Source: Zelonia costaricensis
Lineage: Eukaryota > Euglenozoa > Kinetoplastea > Trypanosomatida > Trypanosomatidae
DNA length: 61,994 nucleotides
Direction: 5' to 3'
Assembly: GCA_030849075.1 (NCBI GenBank)
Contig: JASAOO010003439.1
Location: forward strand, 1 to 61,994
The first letter of the stretch is position 1. Every line of letters starts with the position of its first letter. Both the position numbers and the translations under genes were made by a program. Under the pieces are notes generated by a model. The model worked only from the letters and a program-made list of their open reading frames with translations. It did no database searches and had not been told where the DNA came from. Positions 26,471 through 34,942 of the stretch are shown piece by piece.

Positions 26471-27823
26471 TCTCCGCCCCAGGCACGAGCGCACGCCAGC
26501 ATCACGCACCGCCACACTCTCTTTCTTCCTTTCTTTTTTTCCTGCTTTGTAGTCTGATGCGTCTGCGCGCGTGTGTGGATGGCACGCACTGCTGCTATGG
26601 CTTTTCTTCTGATGCCACACTCGCCGTGTGAGTCCACGTTTTTTCTCCCCCTCCACGCTGCCTCTCGTTGAGGGTGGCAGCGTGGAGGCTGCGCGAGGCA
26701 ACGCAATAAAGTGCGAATCCGAAGAGCCGCTTTCGTGTGACCTTTCTCCCTTCTCGTCCAGCTGAGGCGAACGAGACATCGCGAGGGCACTTCTTGATGT
26801 CTTTTTGCCTTCGTGTCCGGTGCAGATGTGTGGCGAGGGCGGGTGGTGGCGGTGGTGGGCCGCCGTGTGTGTTGCGTGATGAGCGATTCCACGCTGTGAA
26901 CGTGCTCATCTCTTTTTCTTTTTCTGGTAGCCTACCTTTTCTCGTACGAAAGCAGCATTCTCGAAAAGGGATCTGTCATGCCATGAGGAGGCGTGTCTGC
27001 CTACACAGCGGCAGGATGCGGCCATCCATTGGTGTACTGCCAGAGGGCACCCAGCTGCGAATTGCTTTACCATCCACGCATCGTGAGCGTGCACTTGATT
27101 TCCCTTTGCTACACCTTTCAGTCCCCCCCCCTCCCGCACGACGCCCCGCGCGTGCGTGCGCGCTTGTGTGTGTGCGTGGTCAGGGGAAGGGAGCACTCAG
27201 CGGCCATTGCGACCCCCCGCACAGCAACGTGTTGATAGTTGGAATGCGAAGAAAAGCAGCTTAGCCTCTCTCTCACCTGCTCTGAGGCGGCGACTGCGGC
27301 GCATGTCTTTTGCGGCACCGTCAAGCATGTTTGTGCGCACATACCTGCATGCCGGCGCGCCTCGTGGATGCTGGACGTCACGCAGTGGCGAGCGAGGACT
27401 GAGGCGGTCTTGGCGTCCTCCTCGGTGAACTGGGAGGGCGCGACGCGAGGGCGTCTGTGCTCGTGTCTCCTTCGTGGACAACCCCACTCATGCCAAGCGA
27501 GACCCTCCCCCCTTTTGCAGCCCTTCTCTCTCCCTCGTCTGTGCCTCCCCCCCCCTCCCTCTCGCCCCCTGAGGTCCACACACACACACACACGTGGCAC
27601 TGTCACCTGCAGTGCCTCAGGTACACTCCCCGCAGCTCGGTGAGAACGCGACCTTCTCCCCTCCTCCGTCTTCCCTACCCCCTCCTTTGCCGGCTCTTGG
27701 GTCGCCGCTCTGGCACACGGCGGCACCGCAGCTGCACCGACAGCGCCCTTCCTGCACCCTGAACCTCTCCCAGCTACGGCTTGCGGTTCGCACTTGCTCG
27801 CGGGCGCAGCGCAGCGCAGCAGC
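26471..27823. other. 1.35 kb spacer containing a hairpin
   Basis: Apart from the inverted repeat at 26650-26688, no gene is recognised. A CA repeat lies near 27579-27594 and a long C/T-rich tract at 27480-27710 precedes the helicase gene. Confidence 0.55.
26650..26688. repeat. 13-bp perfect inverted repeat (hairpin)
   Basis: CCTCCACGCTGCC at 26650-26662 is exactly complementary to GGCAGCGTGGAGG at 26676-26688, with a 13-base loop. It would form a stable RNA hairpin in the 3' UTR of the RING gene. Confidence 0.85.
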
Positions 27824-29608
27824 ATGGACGCGTTTCGCTCGCTGACAGTTGGCGCCAAGTTCGGCGCCACGCGCAACGGCGAGGCGGCGAAGCTATTCCG
27901 CAACGCCGGCAAGGACCGAGGCACCCGCGTCGGGCTTCCCGATGCCGATGGCCGTGCGACCGCAACCGATGACGCCGCGGACGTGGGCAGCAGCAGCCTG
28001 GCTGCTCCACCGCCGAGTGCCACGCTGAACCTCTTCGGCCGACCCTCCCACACCCGTGGCGACGGCAGCGCGCACTCCAGCGGGGCGGGCGACGCGGACA
28101 GCGCCGCCGCCGCTGCTGCAGCCGGCACCACCACCTCCACCACCGCGGACAAGCCACTCAAGGCGATGACGTTCAAGAAAAAGCGCAACATCTGGCACCG
28201 CAACGACCTGCAGGTGACCGGCACTGACCTCCCCGCGCCGATCGAGCACTTCTCCGACCTCGCGCGGCCACCGCTGAGTGTGCCGCACAACGTTGTCAAC
28301 AACCTCTTCGCACGGCAGCACAAGGTGCCGACGCCGATCCAGATGCAAGCGATCCCGTCCCTCATTCACCGCCGCGACGTCCTCGCGTGCGCCCCCACCG
28401 GCTCCGGCAAGACAATCGCCTTTCTCACCCCGCTCTTTGCGCTGCTCAAGGCCCCAGACGCGTCTGCCGGTGTGCGGGCCCTCATCGTGACACCGACGGT
28501 GGAGCTGGCGCAGCAGATCGAGCGCGAGGCCTTTTTCCTGATCAAGGGGCAGCGCTGGCGCTTTGTGCAGCACGGGCAGACCACCAAGAACAAGGACATC
28601 TTCGTCGCCACACCCGGCCGCATCGTCTCGCTGCTGGAGCAGAAGCTGCTGGACCTACAGCAGGTGCAGTACCTCGTCTTCGACGAGGGCGACCGCCTGT
28701 GGGACAGCAAGACCGACTTTCTGATGGTGATCGACAAGATTCTCACGGCGTGCACGCGCACTGACAAGGTGGTCAGCCTCTTCACGGCGACGCTGAGTGA
28801 GAAGGTGGAGACGGCAGCCCGGTCCGTCATGGGTGCCGACCCCGTGCGCATTATCGTGCGTGGCCGCCGCACCGCCAACACAAGCGTCAAGCAGCGCCTC
28901 GTCTTCTGCGGCAACGAACTGGGAAAGGTCGTCGCGATGCGCAACCTCGTGCGCGAGGGCATCACGCCGCCGGTGCTGGTGTTTGTGCAGAGCGTGGAGC
29001 GGTCGAAGGAGCTGTACGAGGAGCTGCGCGCGGAGGGGCTACACATGGCCATCATGCACGCCAAGATGACCGTGGAGGAGCGCGAGGAGACCGTGCTGCA
29101 GTTCCGCCTCGGCAAGATCTGGATCCTCGTCACGACGGAGCTGCTCGCCCGCGGTATCGACTTCAAGAACGTTGGCACCGTCATCAACTTCGACTTCCCC
29201 GCCACGGTGGACTCGTACATCCACCGCGTTGGCCGCACAGGACGCGCCGGCAAGGAGGGGGCGGCGATCACCTTCTTCACGGAGGACGACAAGGAGCGTC
29301 TGCCGCCCATCGCGAAGGTGATGCAGGACGCGGGCAGCCCAATCGAAGAGTGGATGCTGAACATCAAGGTGGACCGCAACACGCGCCGCCGGCTAGAGCG
29401 GACAACGCCGCAGCGCATGATTGTCAGCACGCGGAAGCGCATGCTCGTGGCACAGCAGCGCGTGCAGCGGCAGTACCGCCGCCTCGAGACGGAGGAGGCG
29501 GAGAAGTCGGCTGCGAGGAACGCCGCGAAGAAGGCGAGGAGGGCGAAGCGCCGCGGTGGCGGCGACAGCAGTGACGACGACGACGACGACAGCGGCGTCG
29601 ACGAGTAG
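27824..29608 (+). CDS. ROK1: DEAD-box-type RNA helicase, Rok1/DDX52 family
   Basis: Protein of 594 residues. Motifs in order: Q motif (VPTPIQMQAIP, 168-178), Walker A APTGSGKT (190-197), TPTVELAQQ, ATPGRI, motif II DEGD (287-290), TAT (321-323), PVLVFVQSVERSKELYEEL, ARGIDF (442-447) and HRVGRTGRAG (467-476). The segments TPIQMQAIP, PPVLVFVQS and AAITFFTEDDK are characteristic of DDX52/Rok1, the nucleolar helicase that releases snR30 and remodels early 18S rRNA precursors. Motif II reads DEGD instead of DEAD. An Ala/Ser/Thr-rich N-terminus of 110 residues and a Lys/Arg then Asp-rich C-terminus flank the core. The start is the ATG in AGCATGGACG context; a 10-codon in-frame extension was not used. 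Confidence 0.92.
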   Translation: MDAFRSLTVGAKFGATRNGEAAKLFRNAGKDRGTRVGLPDADGRATATDDAADVGSSSLAAPPPSATLNLFGRPSHTRGDGSAHSSGAGDADSAAAAAAAGTTTSTTADKPLKAMTFKKKRNIWHRNDLQVTGTDLPAPIEHFSDLARPPLSVPHNVVNNLFARQHKVPTPIQMQAIPSLIHRRDVLACAPTGSGKTIAFLTPLFALLKAPDASAGVRALIVTPTVELAQQIEREAFFLIKGQRWRFVQHGQTTKNKDIFVATPGRIVSLLEQKLLDLQQVQYLVFDEGDRLWDSKTDFLMVIDKILTACTRTDKVVSLFTATLSEKVETAARSVMGADPVRIIVRGRRTANTSVKQRLVFCGNELGKVVAMRNLVREGITPPVLVFVQSVERSKELYEELRAEGLHMAIMHAKMTVEEREETVLQFRLGKIWILVTTELLARGIDFKNVGTVINFDFPATVDSYIHRVGRTGRAGKEGAAITFFTEDDKERLPPIAKVMQDAGSPIEEWMLNIKVDRNTRRRLERTTPQRMIVSTRKRMLVAQQRVQRQYRRLETEEAEKSAARNAAKKARRAKRRGGGDSSDDDDDDSGVDE

Positions 29609-30594
29609 TTGAGACAAACGGAAGAAGGCAGCAAAGCGTTGGGGCGCGTCGTTGGTGTGTCGTCGCCATGTGGACGGTGATGCTGACGGAGTTGCTGGGT
29701 GGCCCCTTTCTCACGCTGCTTTCGATTTGGCTTTTGCGCGCTATGCCTGTACGACACCCCCTCTTTTCACCCCCCAATCACCACGTTTAACTCATAACTC
29801 TGCAGAAGTAAACGAGCCCGCCGCAAGACAACCGAAAAAAAAAAAAGATACAGAAGCAGAGTGACCACTGCCGGCGCCACTCTCCTTCTTCGCCCGCTCT
29901 CACTCTGAGGAAGGGTGGAGACGAAGGAGCCTTTCTGGGCGGACCCCCGGTCGACCTCTCGTCACTGCCCGGTGCGTCTCAAGACCACCCAGCGCGTCAA
30001 AGGCAAGCAGTTTGGGCGACTTCTACCGCCCCCCTCTCTCTTCCACACCTTGTGGCATGCCGCCATGGTGGGCGCGCCACCGTGACAAGCACAACCAAGG
30101 TAGGCTGCTCTTTTCTCTTTGGAGGAACATCTCTTGCAGCGCTTCTCTTTTTTTTTTTGTCTCGACCCCCCTTTCCGCGATTGCTTCACACCTGTGGTGG
30201 TGGTTCGTGGACGAGCGGACACTGCGCCAAGGTGAAGCCGCTGCGGCACTCCCGCACGCGAAAGCCCTCTCCCCACCTTCCATCTCTCAGCCTGCGCGCG
30301 TGCATTCACGCGACAGCACAAGTGCGCGGGCTGATCGAAACGGAAAAAAAGGAAGGCAAAGAAGATCCACGAAACGGTGCTGTGCCATCGCGTCCCGCGC
30401 ACTGCCCGTGGCAGCGCCTACCTCCCCTCACACACTCCACTAATTCCCTTCTTTTTCATTTGGACGTCGCTGCGGGGGTGCTCGACGCTGCAGACCCCCG
30501 CGCACACCTTGCCTATCGCCGCGTCGCGCGCTCGCCTTCCTCTGCCGCACCACAGAACGGCGCAATTGAGGCCCTCTTCCGTGCCTGCTGTGTA
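29609..30594. other. spacer with A12 and T-run tracts
   Basis: No gene recognised. There is an A-run at about 29836-29847 and a T10 run at about 30147-30156. C/T-rich sequence around 30400-30560 precedes the next ATG. Confidence 0.5.
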
Positions 30595-32337
30595 ATGCCT
30601 GGGTTTGCGGAGGTGTGGCTGCTGGGCGTGGTGCTCACGGGGGAGAGTACCTTCTGGCTATGTGAGCCAACGCAGCTGCGCCCCGTGCCGGAGGACTGGA
30701 AGGCCGTCAACTGCCGCTGGCTGTACCCCGTCGAGGAGAACCTGAGTGACTTTGCCGACCTGGACGGCTTCGATAGCACCGACGCGGTGTACGAAGTCGA
30801 CTGGGGCGGCACCTCCAAGGTGCTGCGTCCCGCCACCCTCGCCTGGAACGTGCGCGGGAAGCGGCAGAAGCTCAACGGCACCACGTACGTCTTCGTTCCT
30901 GCGGAAGAGATCAAGCAGCTCGATGAGGCCTTCAAGAAGTTCATCCGCCTCGAGGCCACGACAAAGCCGACGCCGTTGCTGCAGGAGCACGGCAGCGGCG
31001 CGGCGGCCGTCGCGTCGCCAGCGGTGCCGTCGGCGTCAGGGACGTCCACGACGGCGCTCTCGAATGGCGAGCGACACCCCGCCGCCGCCGCCTCCGCACT
31101 GCAACCGGCTGACGCCGATGCGCCGCTTATAGAACGGATGCAGAGTGCAGGGGGCGACGCAGAGGGCCTGGCAGGCGCCTCGACGAGCGCGTACGGCGAG
31201 GATGGGGAGGCCAGCGTGGTGTCCTCGTCCACGTCGCGCACACGTGCGGCGCCGGCGCGATCAGGCCACCCGCGCGGCTCGTCGTCTTCGCTGATTCCGT
31301 CGCATAAGCGACAGCAGCCGCACCGCGGTGTGACCATCTACCAGGCCCCCGTCAACAACAGGCCCATGGGCGACCACAGCAGTGCCGAGGCCTTCACGTG
31401 GGAGAAGATGTACGTTGTGCACCGTGGCAGCGTCGACTACCTGTGCGCGAGGGCGACGGACAACACGTACGGCTTCCGGCTGAACCGCATCATGTGCGAC
31501 GGCTTTCCCGTTTTTCTGCTCTTCCGCAGCGCGCAGAACAACAGCGAGCCGATCGACCGCAGCGCCAACGGGGTCGAGGCGCACCAGTCCGCCGTGCTTG
31601 AGGGCGAGGCGGGGGAGGGGGCAGTGCGCAACTCGGTCCTGGTGCTCACGCGGCTCAGCTCGAAGAAACACTCGCCCCTCTACCCCAACGCCGCGCGGCG
31701 CCCCGGCGCTGCGGGCCAGCGACGCCGCCGCCGCCGACCACGCCGTCGCCGCCGCGACAGCGACGACGATAGCGACACCACAGAGGAGGAAGAAGAGGAG
31801 TTCCCGGAGGACGAGGACGACGAGGACGACGACGCATCGGACGACACGTACGTGGACGAGGAGGCCGAGGAGGGCCAGCGCGCGACACGGCCGCGGTCGC
31901 GCCAGGACGCCACGGGTGCATCGAGCGCCTCGGCAGCGAAGCGCGCTAGGGCGGACGACGCTGCGTCCTCGGGCACGGAGCGGCGCAAGGGCCGGAAGCG
32001 CACGAACGGTGGTAGCGCGGCGGCCAAGGAGCCGGTGCAGGCTGTGAGCGTGAACTTCTGGACCGACCCCCAGCACCCCATCGCCGCGACGGAGCAGCTT
32101 GCTCGCGACTTTCCGTTTCGCATCGACGGCGCGGACGTGCCGCTGACGGTGGTCTTCAACAACGGTGCCTGCGTCACGTACACGGCGGCGACGGCGGCGA
32201 AGCATGCCTCGGCGGAGAAGAAGCGGCAGGCGACCAAGCACGGCAGCACCGCGGCCGCCTCGGAGGACGCGGACCTCAGCATGCTCAACGAGCACATCCT
32301 GAGCGCCTTCGCCCAAGTGAGGGAGGAAGGCGCGTAG
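30595..32337 (+). CDS. largely disordered charged protein, probably nuclear
   Basis: Protein of 580 residues with no recognised family. Residues 1-125 look folded (VWLLGVVLTGESTFWLCEP, later NCRWLYPVEENLSDFADL and YEVDWGG). A Ser/Ala-rich linker follows, then a second ordered-looking block (TWEKMYVVHRGSVDYLCARA, GFRLNRIMCDGFPVFLLF). A basic run of mostly Arg (RRRRRRPRRRRR) comes next, directly followed by an Asp/Glu-rich tract of about 50 residues. A third block near the end contains VNFWTDPQHPIAATEQL. The adjacent basic and acidic tracts and KRxRK-type signals suggest a nuclear or chromatin-associated protein; that is inference. The ATG at 30595 was chosen; the upstream in-frame region is low-complexity leader. 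Confidence 0.78.
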   Translation: MPGFAEVWLLGVVLTGESTFWLCEPTQLRPVPEDWKAVNCRWLYPVEENLSDFADLDGFDSTDAVYEVDWGGTSKVLRPATLAWNVRGKRQKLNGTTYVFVPAEEIKQLDEAFKKFIRLEATTKPTPLLQEHGSGAAAVASPAVPSASGTSTTALSNGERHPAAAASALQPADADAPLIERMQSAGGDAEGLAGASTSAYGEDGEASVVSSSTSRTRAAPARSGHPRGSSSSLIPSHKRQQPHRGVTIYQAPVNNRPMGDHSSAEAFTWEKMYVVHRGSVDYLCARATDNTYGFRLNRIMCDGFPVFLLFRSAQNNSEPIDRSANGVEAHQSAVLEGEAGEGAVRNSVLVLTRLSSKKHSPLYPNAARRPGAAGQRRRRRRPRRRRRDSDDDSDTTEEEEEEFPEDEDDEDDDASDDTYVDEEAEEGQRATRPRSRQDATGASSASAAKRARADDAASSGTERRKGRKRTNGGSAAAKEPVQAVSVNFWTDPQHPIAATEQLARDFPFRIDGADVPLTVVFNNGACVTYTAATAAKHASAEKKRQATKHGSTAAASEDADLSMLNEHILSAFAQVREEGA

Positions 32338-33330
32338 CCCCCGCCACGGAGGGAGGGGGGGAGGCGCGACGCCCCCCCCCTCCCTCTGACTGCAGCCGGT
32401 GACAGTCCTCCGTGCCGCTTGCTCGGCCGGCTCGTGCAGTGCACCACTTCGTAGATTCTCCCGCGCTCTGCTTAATCTTCCGTCACGTGGCGCGTATACG
32501 CGTGTGGGTGTCATGGCGCGTGAGTGTTTGTGCGGGTGTGCGTGTGCGAGCTGAGGGGACTTGTACGTGTGTGCGTTTCCCTGGCTGTGACAGGGGTGCG
32601 CCATAGAAGCTTAAGCAACAAGGCGACAAGCGCACAAGTGCGTCGCGGAGTGGCGTCCCAGTGGGGTAGCACGACGGGGTGCCTTGAGGCGCAAGAGAGG
32701 TTCACCTTCTTTTGTTGCCCGGGGGAAGCACTTTTTGCCTTCGCCGACGTGGCAAGAGGCGGACCCCTCACTTCCCTCACTACCCTTCGGGCGACGCGCC
32801 CTCGGCCCCCTCCTTCGCTCCTCCATCGCGACCTCCGCGAGTCAACAGCACTATGCCCGTTGTACTGCCGCTTCGCTGCACCGTCTGCTTTTATTGATAA
32901 CTCGAGGTCCGCGAGAGCTTCGTCGCTACGTGGGCCGTGCGTCAAGCCTACGGCGCCCGGCACACAGCAATCCTTCTCTTCCTCTTTCTCTCTCGCACTC
33001 ACTTCCGCGTGTCCGCGGTTTATGCGTTTCTGCGCGGCACGGTCACGAAGCCCGCGGAGCTGCTAGGGCTGCTCCCAACATCCTCACACAAGTGCACGCC
33101 CGCGCACACCCTGGCGACGCGCTTCCGTCACGCGTTGCCCGGCTCTCGCGGTGTGCGCAGCGCAGCTAACGGCTGCCACACACATTTACACAAACGAAGA
33201 GGGACGTCGCAACGCGCGTCTGTCTAGGCTAACCGACGGCTCATCTTTAAAAGGGTGCCGCGCAAAGTTCACGCGGCCTTCTCTTCAAGACGTTTCACTT
33301 GAGTAACCGCGGAGGATTTCGTTTTGGCAA
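32338..33330. other. spacer beginning with a G/C-rich hairpin
   Basis: Apart from the hairpin at 32349-32386, no gene is recognised. The final 60 bases before the J-protein gene (CTTCTCTTCAAGACG) offer a short pyrimidine tract and AG at about 33289-33290. Confidence 0.5.
32349..32386. repeat. G/C-tract hairpin just after a stop codon
   Basis: GAGGGAGGGGGGG (32349-32361) pairs perfectly with CCCCCCCTCCCTC (32374-32386). Inside, GGCG (32363-32366) pairs with CGCC (32370-32373) around a 3-base loop, leaving one bulged A at 32362. It begins 11 bases after the stop of the upstream gene and would be an exceptionally stable RNA stem. Confidence 0.85.
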
Positions 33331-34275
33331 ATGCACCGCTGGCGTCAGCTCGCACCCCTTCCCGCCATGGCAGCGGTGCGTACGGTGTTCCAGAGCAAGG
33401 AGTTCCTGGCCGCGTCGAAGGAGCTGCCCACCACGCCAGAGGGGCGCAACCCGTACGACGTGCTCGAGGTGACCGTCACTCAGGCCACGACGCTGGACGA
33501 TGTGTCGAAGCAGTTTCGCAGCCTCGTCGTCAAGTACCACCCCGACAAGCCCGGCGGCTCCACCGAGAAGATGGCCGAGGCGAACCTCGCCTACAAGATC
33601 GTGAAGGAGAACCACGACGCCGTGCTGCGGCGCATGAAGGAAGCGGAGTCGACCATCAAGGCGAATGAGGTGTACCGCCAGCACAAGAACGCGCGCGTCA
33701 GCCGCGACGACGACCTCGGCCGCTCCGGCGGCGTGCACCGCCGCAATGCCCGCGCGGCCGCAGCCGATGCCGCCGGCGCGCGCCGCGCCCGCTCGCTGCG
33801 GGACATCGAGACGCAGTGGGCCACGTACAGGGAGGAGACGGAGGCGACGGTGAAGAGCATGTGCAACCGCTACGAGCTGGCCATCCAGCAGGGCAAGTTC
33901 TTCCGCAAGTCGGCGACGCTCAACGAGGTGACGGTGCGCGAGCGGTGGCTGCGCAAGTCCTTCCTGAAAGGGGTCTGGGAGGACGTGCACGAGCTGCGTG
34001 GGGAGCTGCTCCGCCGCGGCGCCCGTAGCGCGCAGCAGTCGGAGTTGGCGGAGGAGATGGTGAGCTTCGCCTCCACGACGCAGCGGAAGCTAAACGAAGA
34101 CTTCCAGCGACTGACGCAGGACAGCGTCCAGCTGCAGTCTCGCATGTTTGTGGAGCGCGCCGTGGTGATCATCTGCTCTCTCATCTTGCTTGTCAAGGCG
34201 TGGCGCTGGTTTGTCGGCTTCACCTTCAACAACACCCTCACCGTGAGGCTGAAGCGCGGTATGCTCTCACAGTAG
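33331..34275 (+). CDS. J-domain protein with a C-terminal membrane span
   Basis: Protein of 314 residues. The J-domain occupies about 40-103 with NPYDVLEVT, QFRSLVVKYHPDKPGG and an intact HPD at 70-72, the loop that stimulates Hsp70 ATPase. An Arg/Ala-rich segment (about 133-155) and a long helical region follow. A hydrophobic helix at about 276-296 is near the C-terminus, so it may be tail-anchored with the J-domain in the cytosol. No G/F-rich or zinc region is present, which makes it a class C (type III) co-chaperone. A second in-frame ATG at 33367 (MAAVRTVF, in GCCATGG context) could be the true start; the longer N-terminus MHRWRQLAPLPA might act as a targeting signal. Confidence 0.87.
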   Translation: MHRWRQLAPLPAMAAVRTVFQSKEFLAASKELPTTPEGRNPYDVLEVTVTQATTLDDVSKQFRSLVVKYHPDKPGGSTEKMAEANLAYKIVKENHDAVLRRMKEAESTIKANEVYRQHKNARVSRDDDLGRSGGVHRRNARAAAADAAGARRARSLRDIETQWATYREETEATVKSMCNRYELAIQQGKFFRKSATLNEVTVRERWLRKSFLKGVWEDVHELRGELLRRGARSAQQSELAEEMVSFASTTQRKLNEDFQRLTQDSVQLQSRMFVERAVVIICSLILLVKAWRWFVGFTFNNTLTVRLKRGMLSQ

Positions 34276-34942
34276 CACACGCGCGGCGGCCCATGCACAG
34301 GCTCAGGGTGAGGCCGCTCCTTGGCCGTTGGTTCGGCGGTCTTTTGGTTCGTCACAGCTCCGCACATACACACACAAGAATACACTCAAGCCCAGACGCG
34401 TTCTTCCTCAAGACGCGTCCGTTTCTTCTCGAAGGAACAGGGCAAAGTATGCGCTGAACAAGGAAGTTGAGAGGCGCTTGTCCTTGTGCGTTTGCACTGC
34501 TTCCTCAGCGTGCCTCCCGAATGAAGACCCTTTTTTTGGGGGGGGAGGGTTTAACAGGAACACCGCCTCGCAGTGCTGACCTACAGTCAGCGACACCCTC
34601 GCCACGCGGCTCGCTGCCTAAACGAAGAAGCTGCAGCTAAGGACCCCTTCTCGGGCTCCCCGTGTCACTTGCCATTTTCCGCACCCTCGGCTCTGCGCGC
34701 TCCTTCTCGCGCACCCGCCATCCACGAACACGCAGAGAAACGGCGAGCTGCAGGCTGCGCTGATCACACACAAACACACTCCCCCCCTCTCCCTCCTCCA
34801 AACGAGGAAGGCCAGGGAGCGCGCTCGCACGTACACACACACACACACACACACACACGCTTCTCTCCCCCGGCGTTGGCTGCGACACCGTCGCCTCTCC
34901 CCGTCCTTTCGCGGAGGCCCCTGCGTGGCCCACTGCGTCACA
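34276..34942. other. spacer with a CA microsatellite next to the start codon
   Basis: A CA repeat at 34833-34858 is followed by a C/T-rich stretch up to the ATG at 34943. An octamer G-run lies near 34538-34545. No gene is recognised. Confidence 0.55.
34833..34858 (+). repeat. (AC)n microsatellite
   Basis: Thirteen AC units, about 85 bases upstream of the coiled-coil gene's ATG and so inside its 5' leader or splice region. Confidence 0.9.

Noticed and set aside
30052..30594. 181-codon N-terminal extension of the gene at 30595, and similar extensions at 37504, 39764, 50680 and 53175
   Set aside because: They cross pyrimidine-rich splice leaders, are Pro/Ser/Cys-rich and add nothing to the recognised domains; some start at non-ATG codons.
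31261..32604. 447-codon minus-strand frame opposite the disordered nuclear-type gene
   Set aside because: Antisense Ala/Arg/Leu-rich shadow, wrong strand for the unit.
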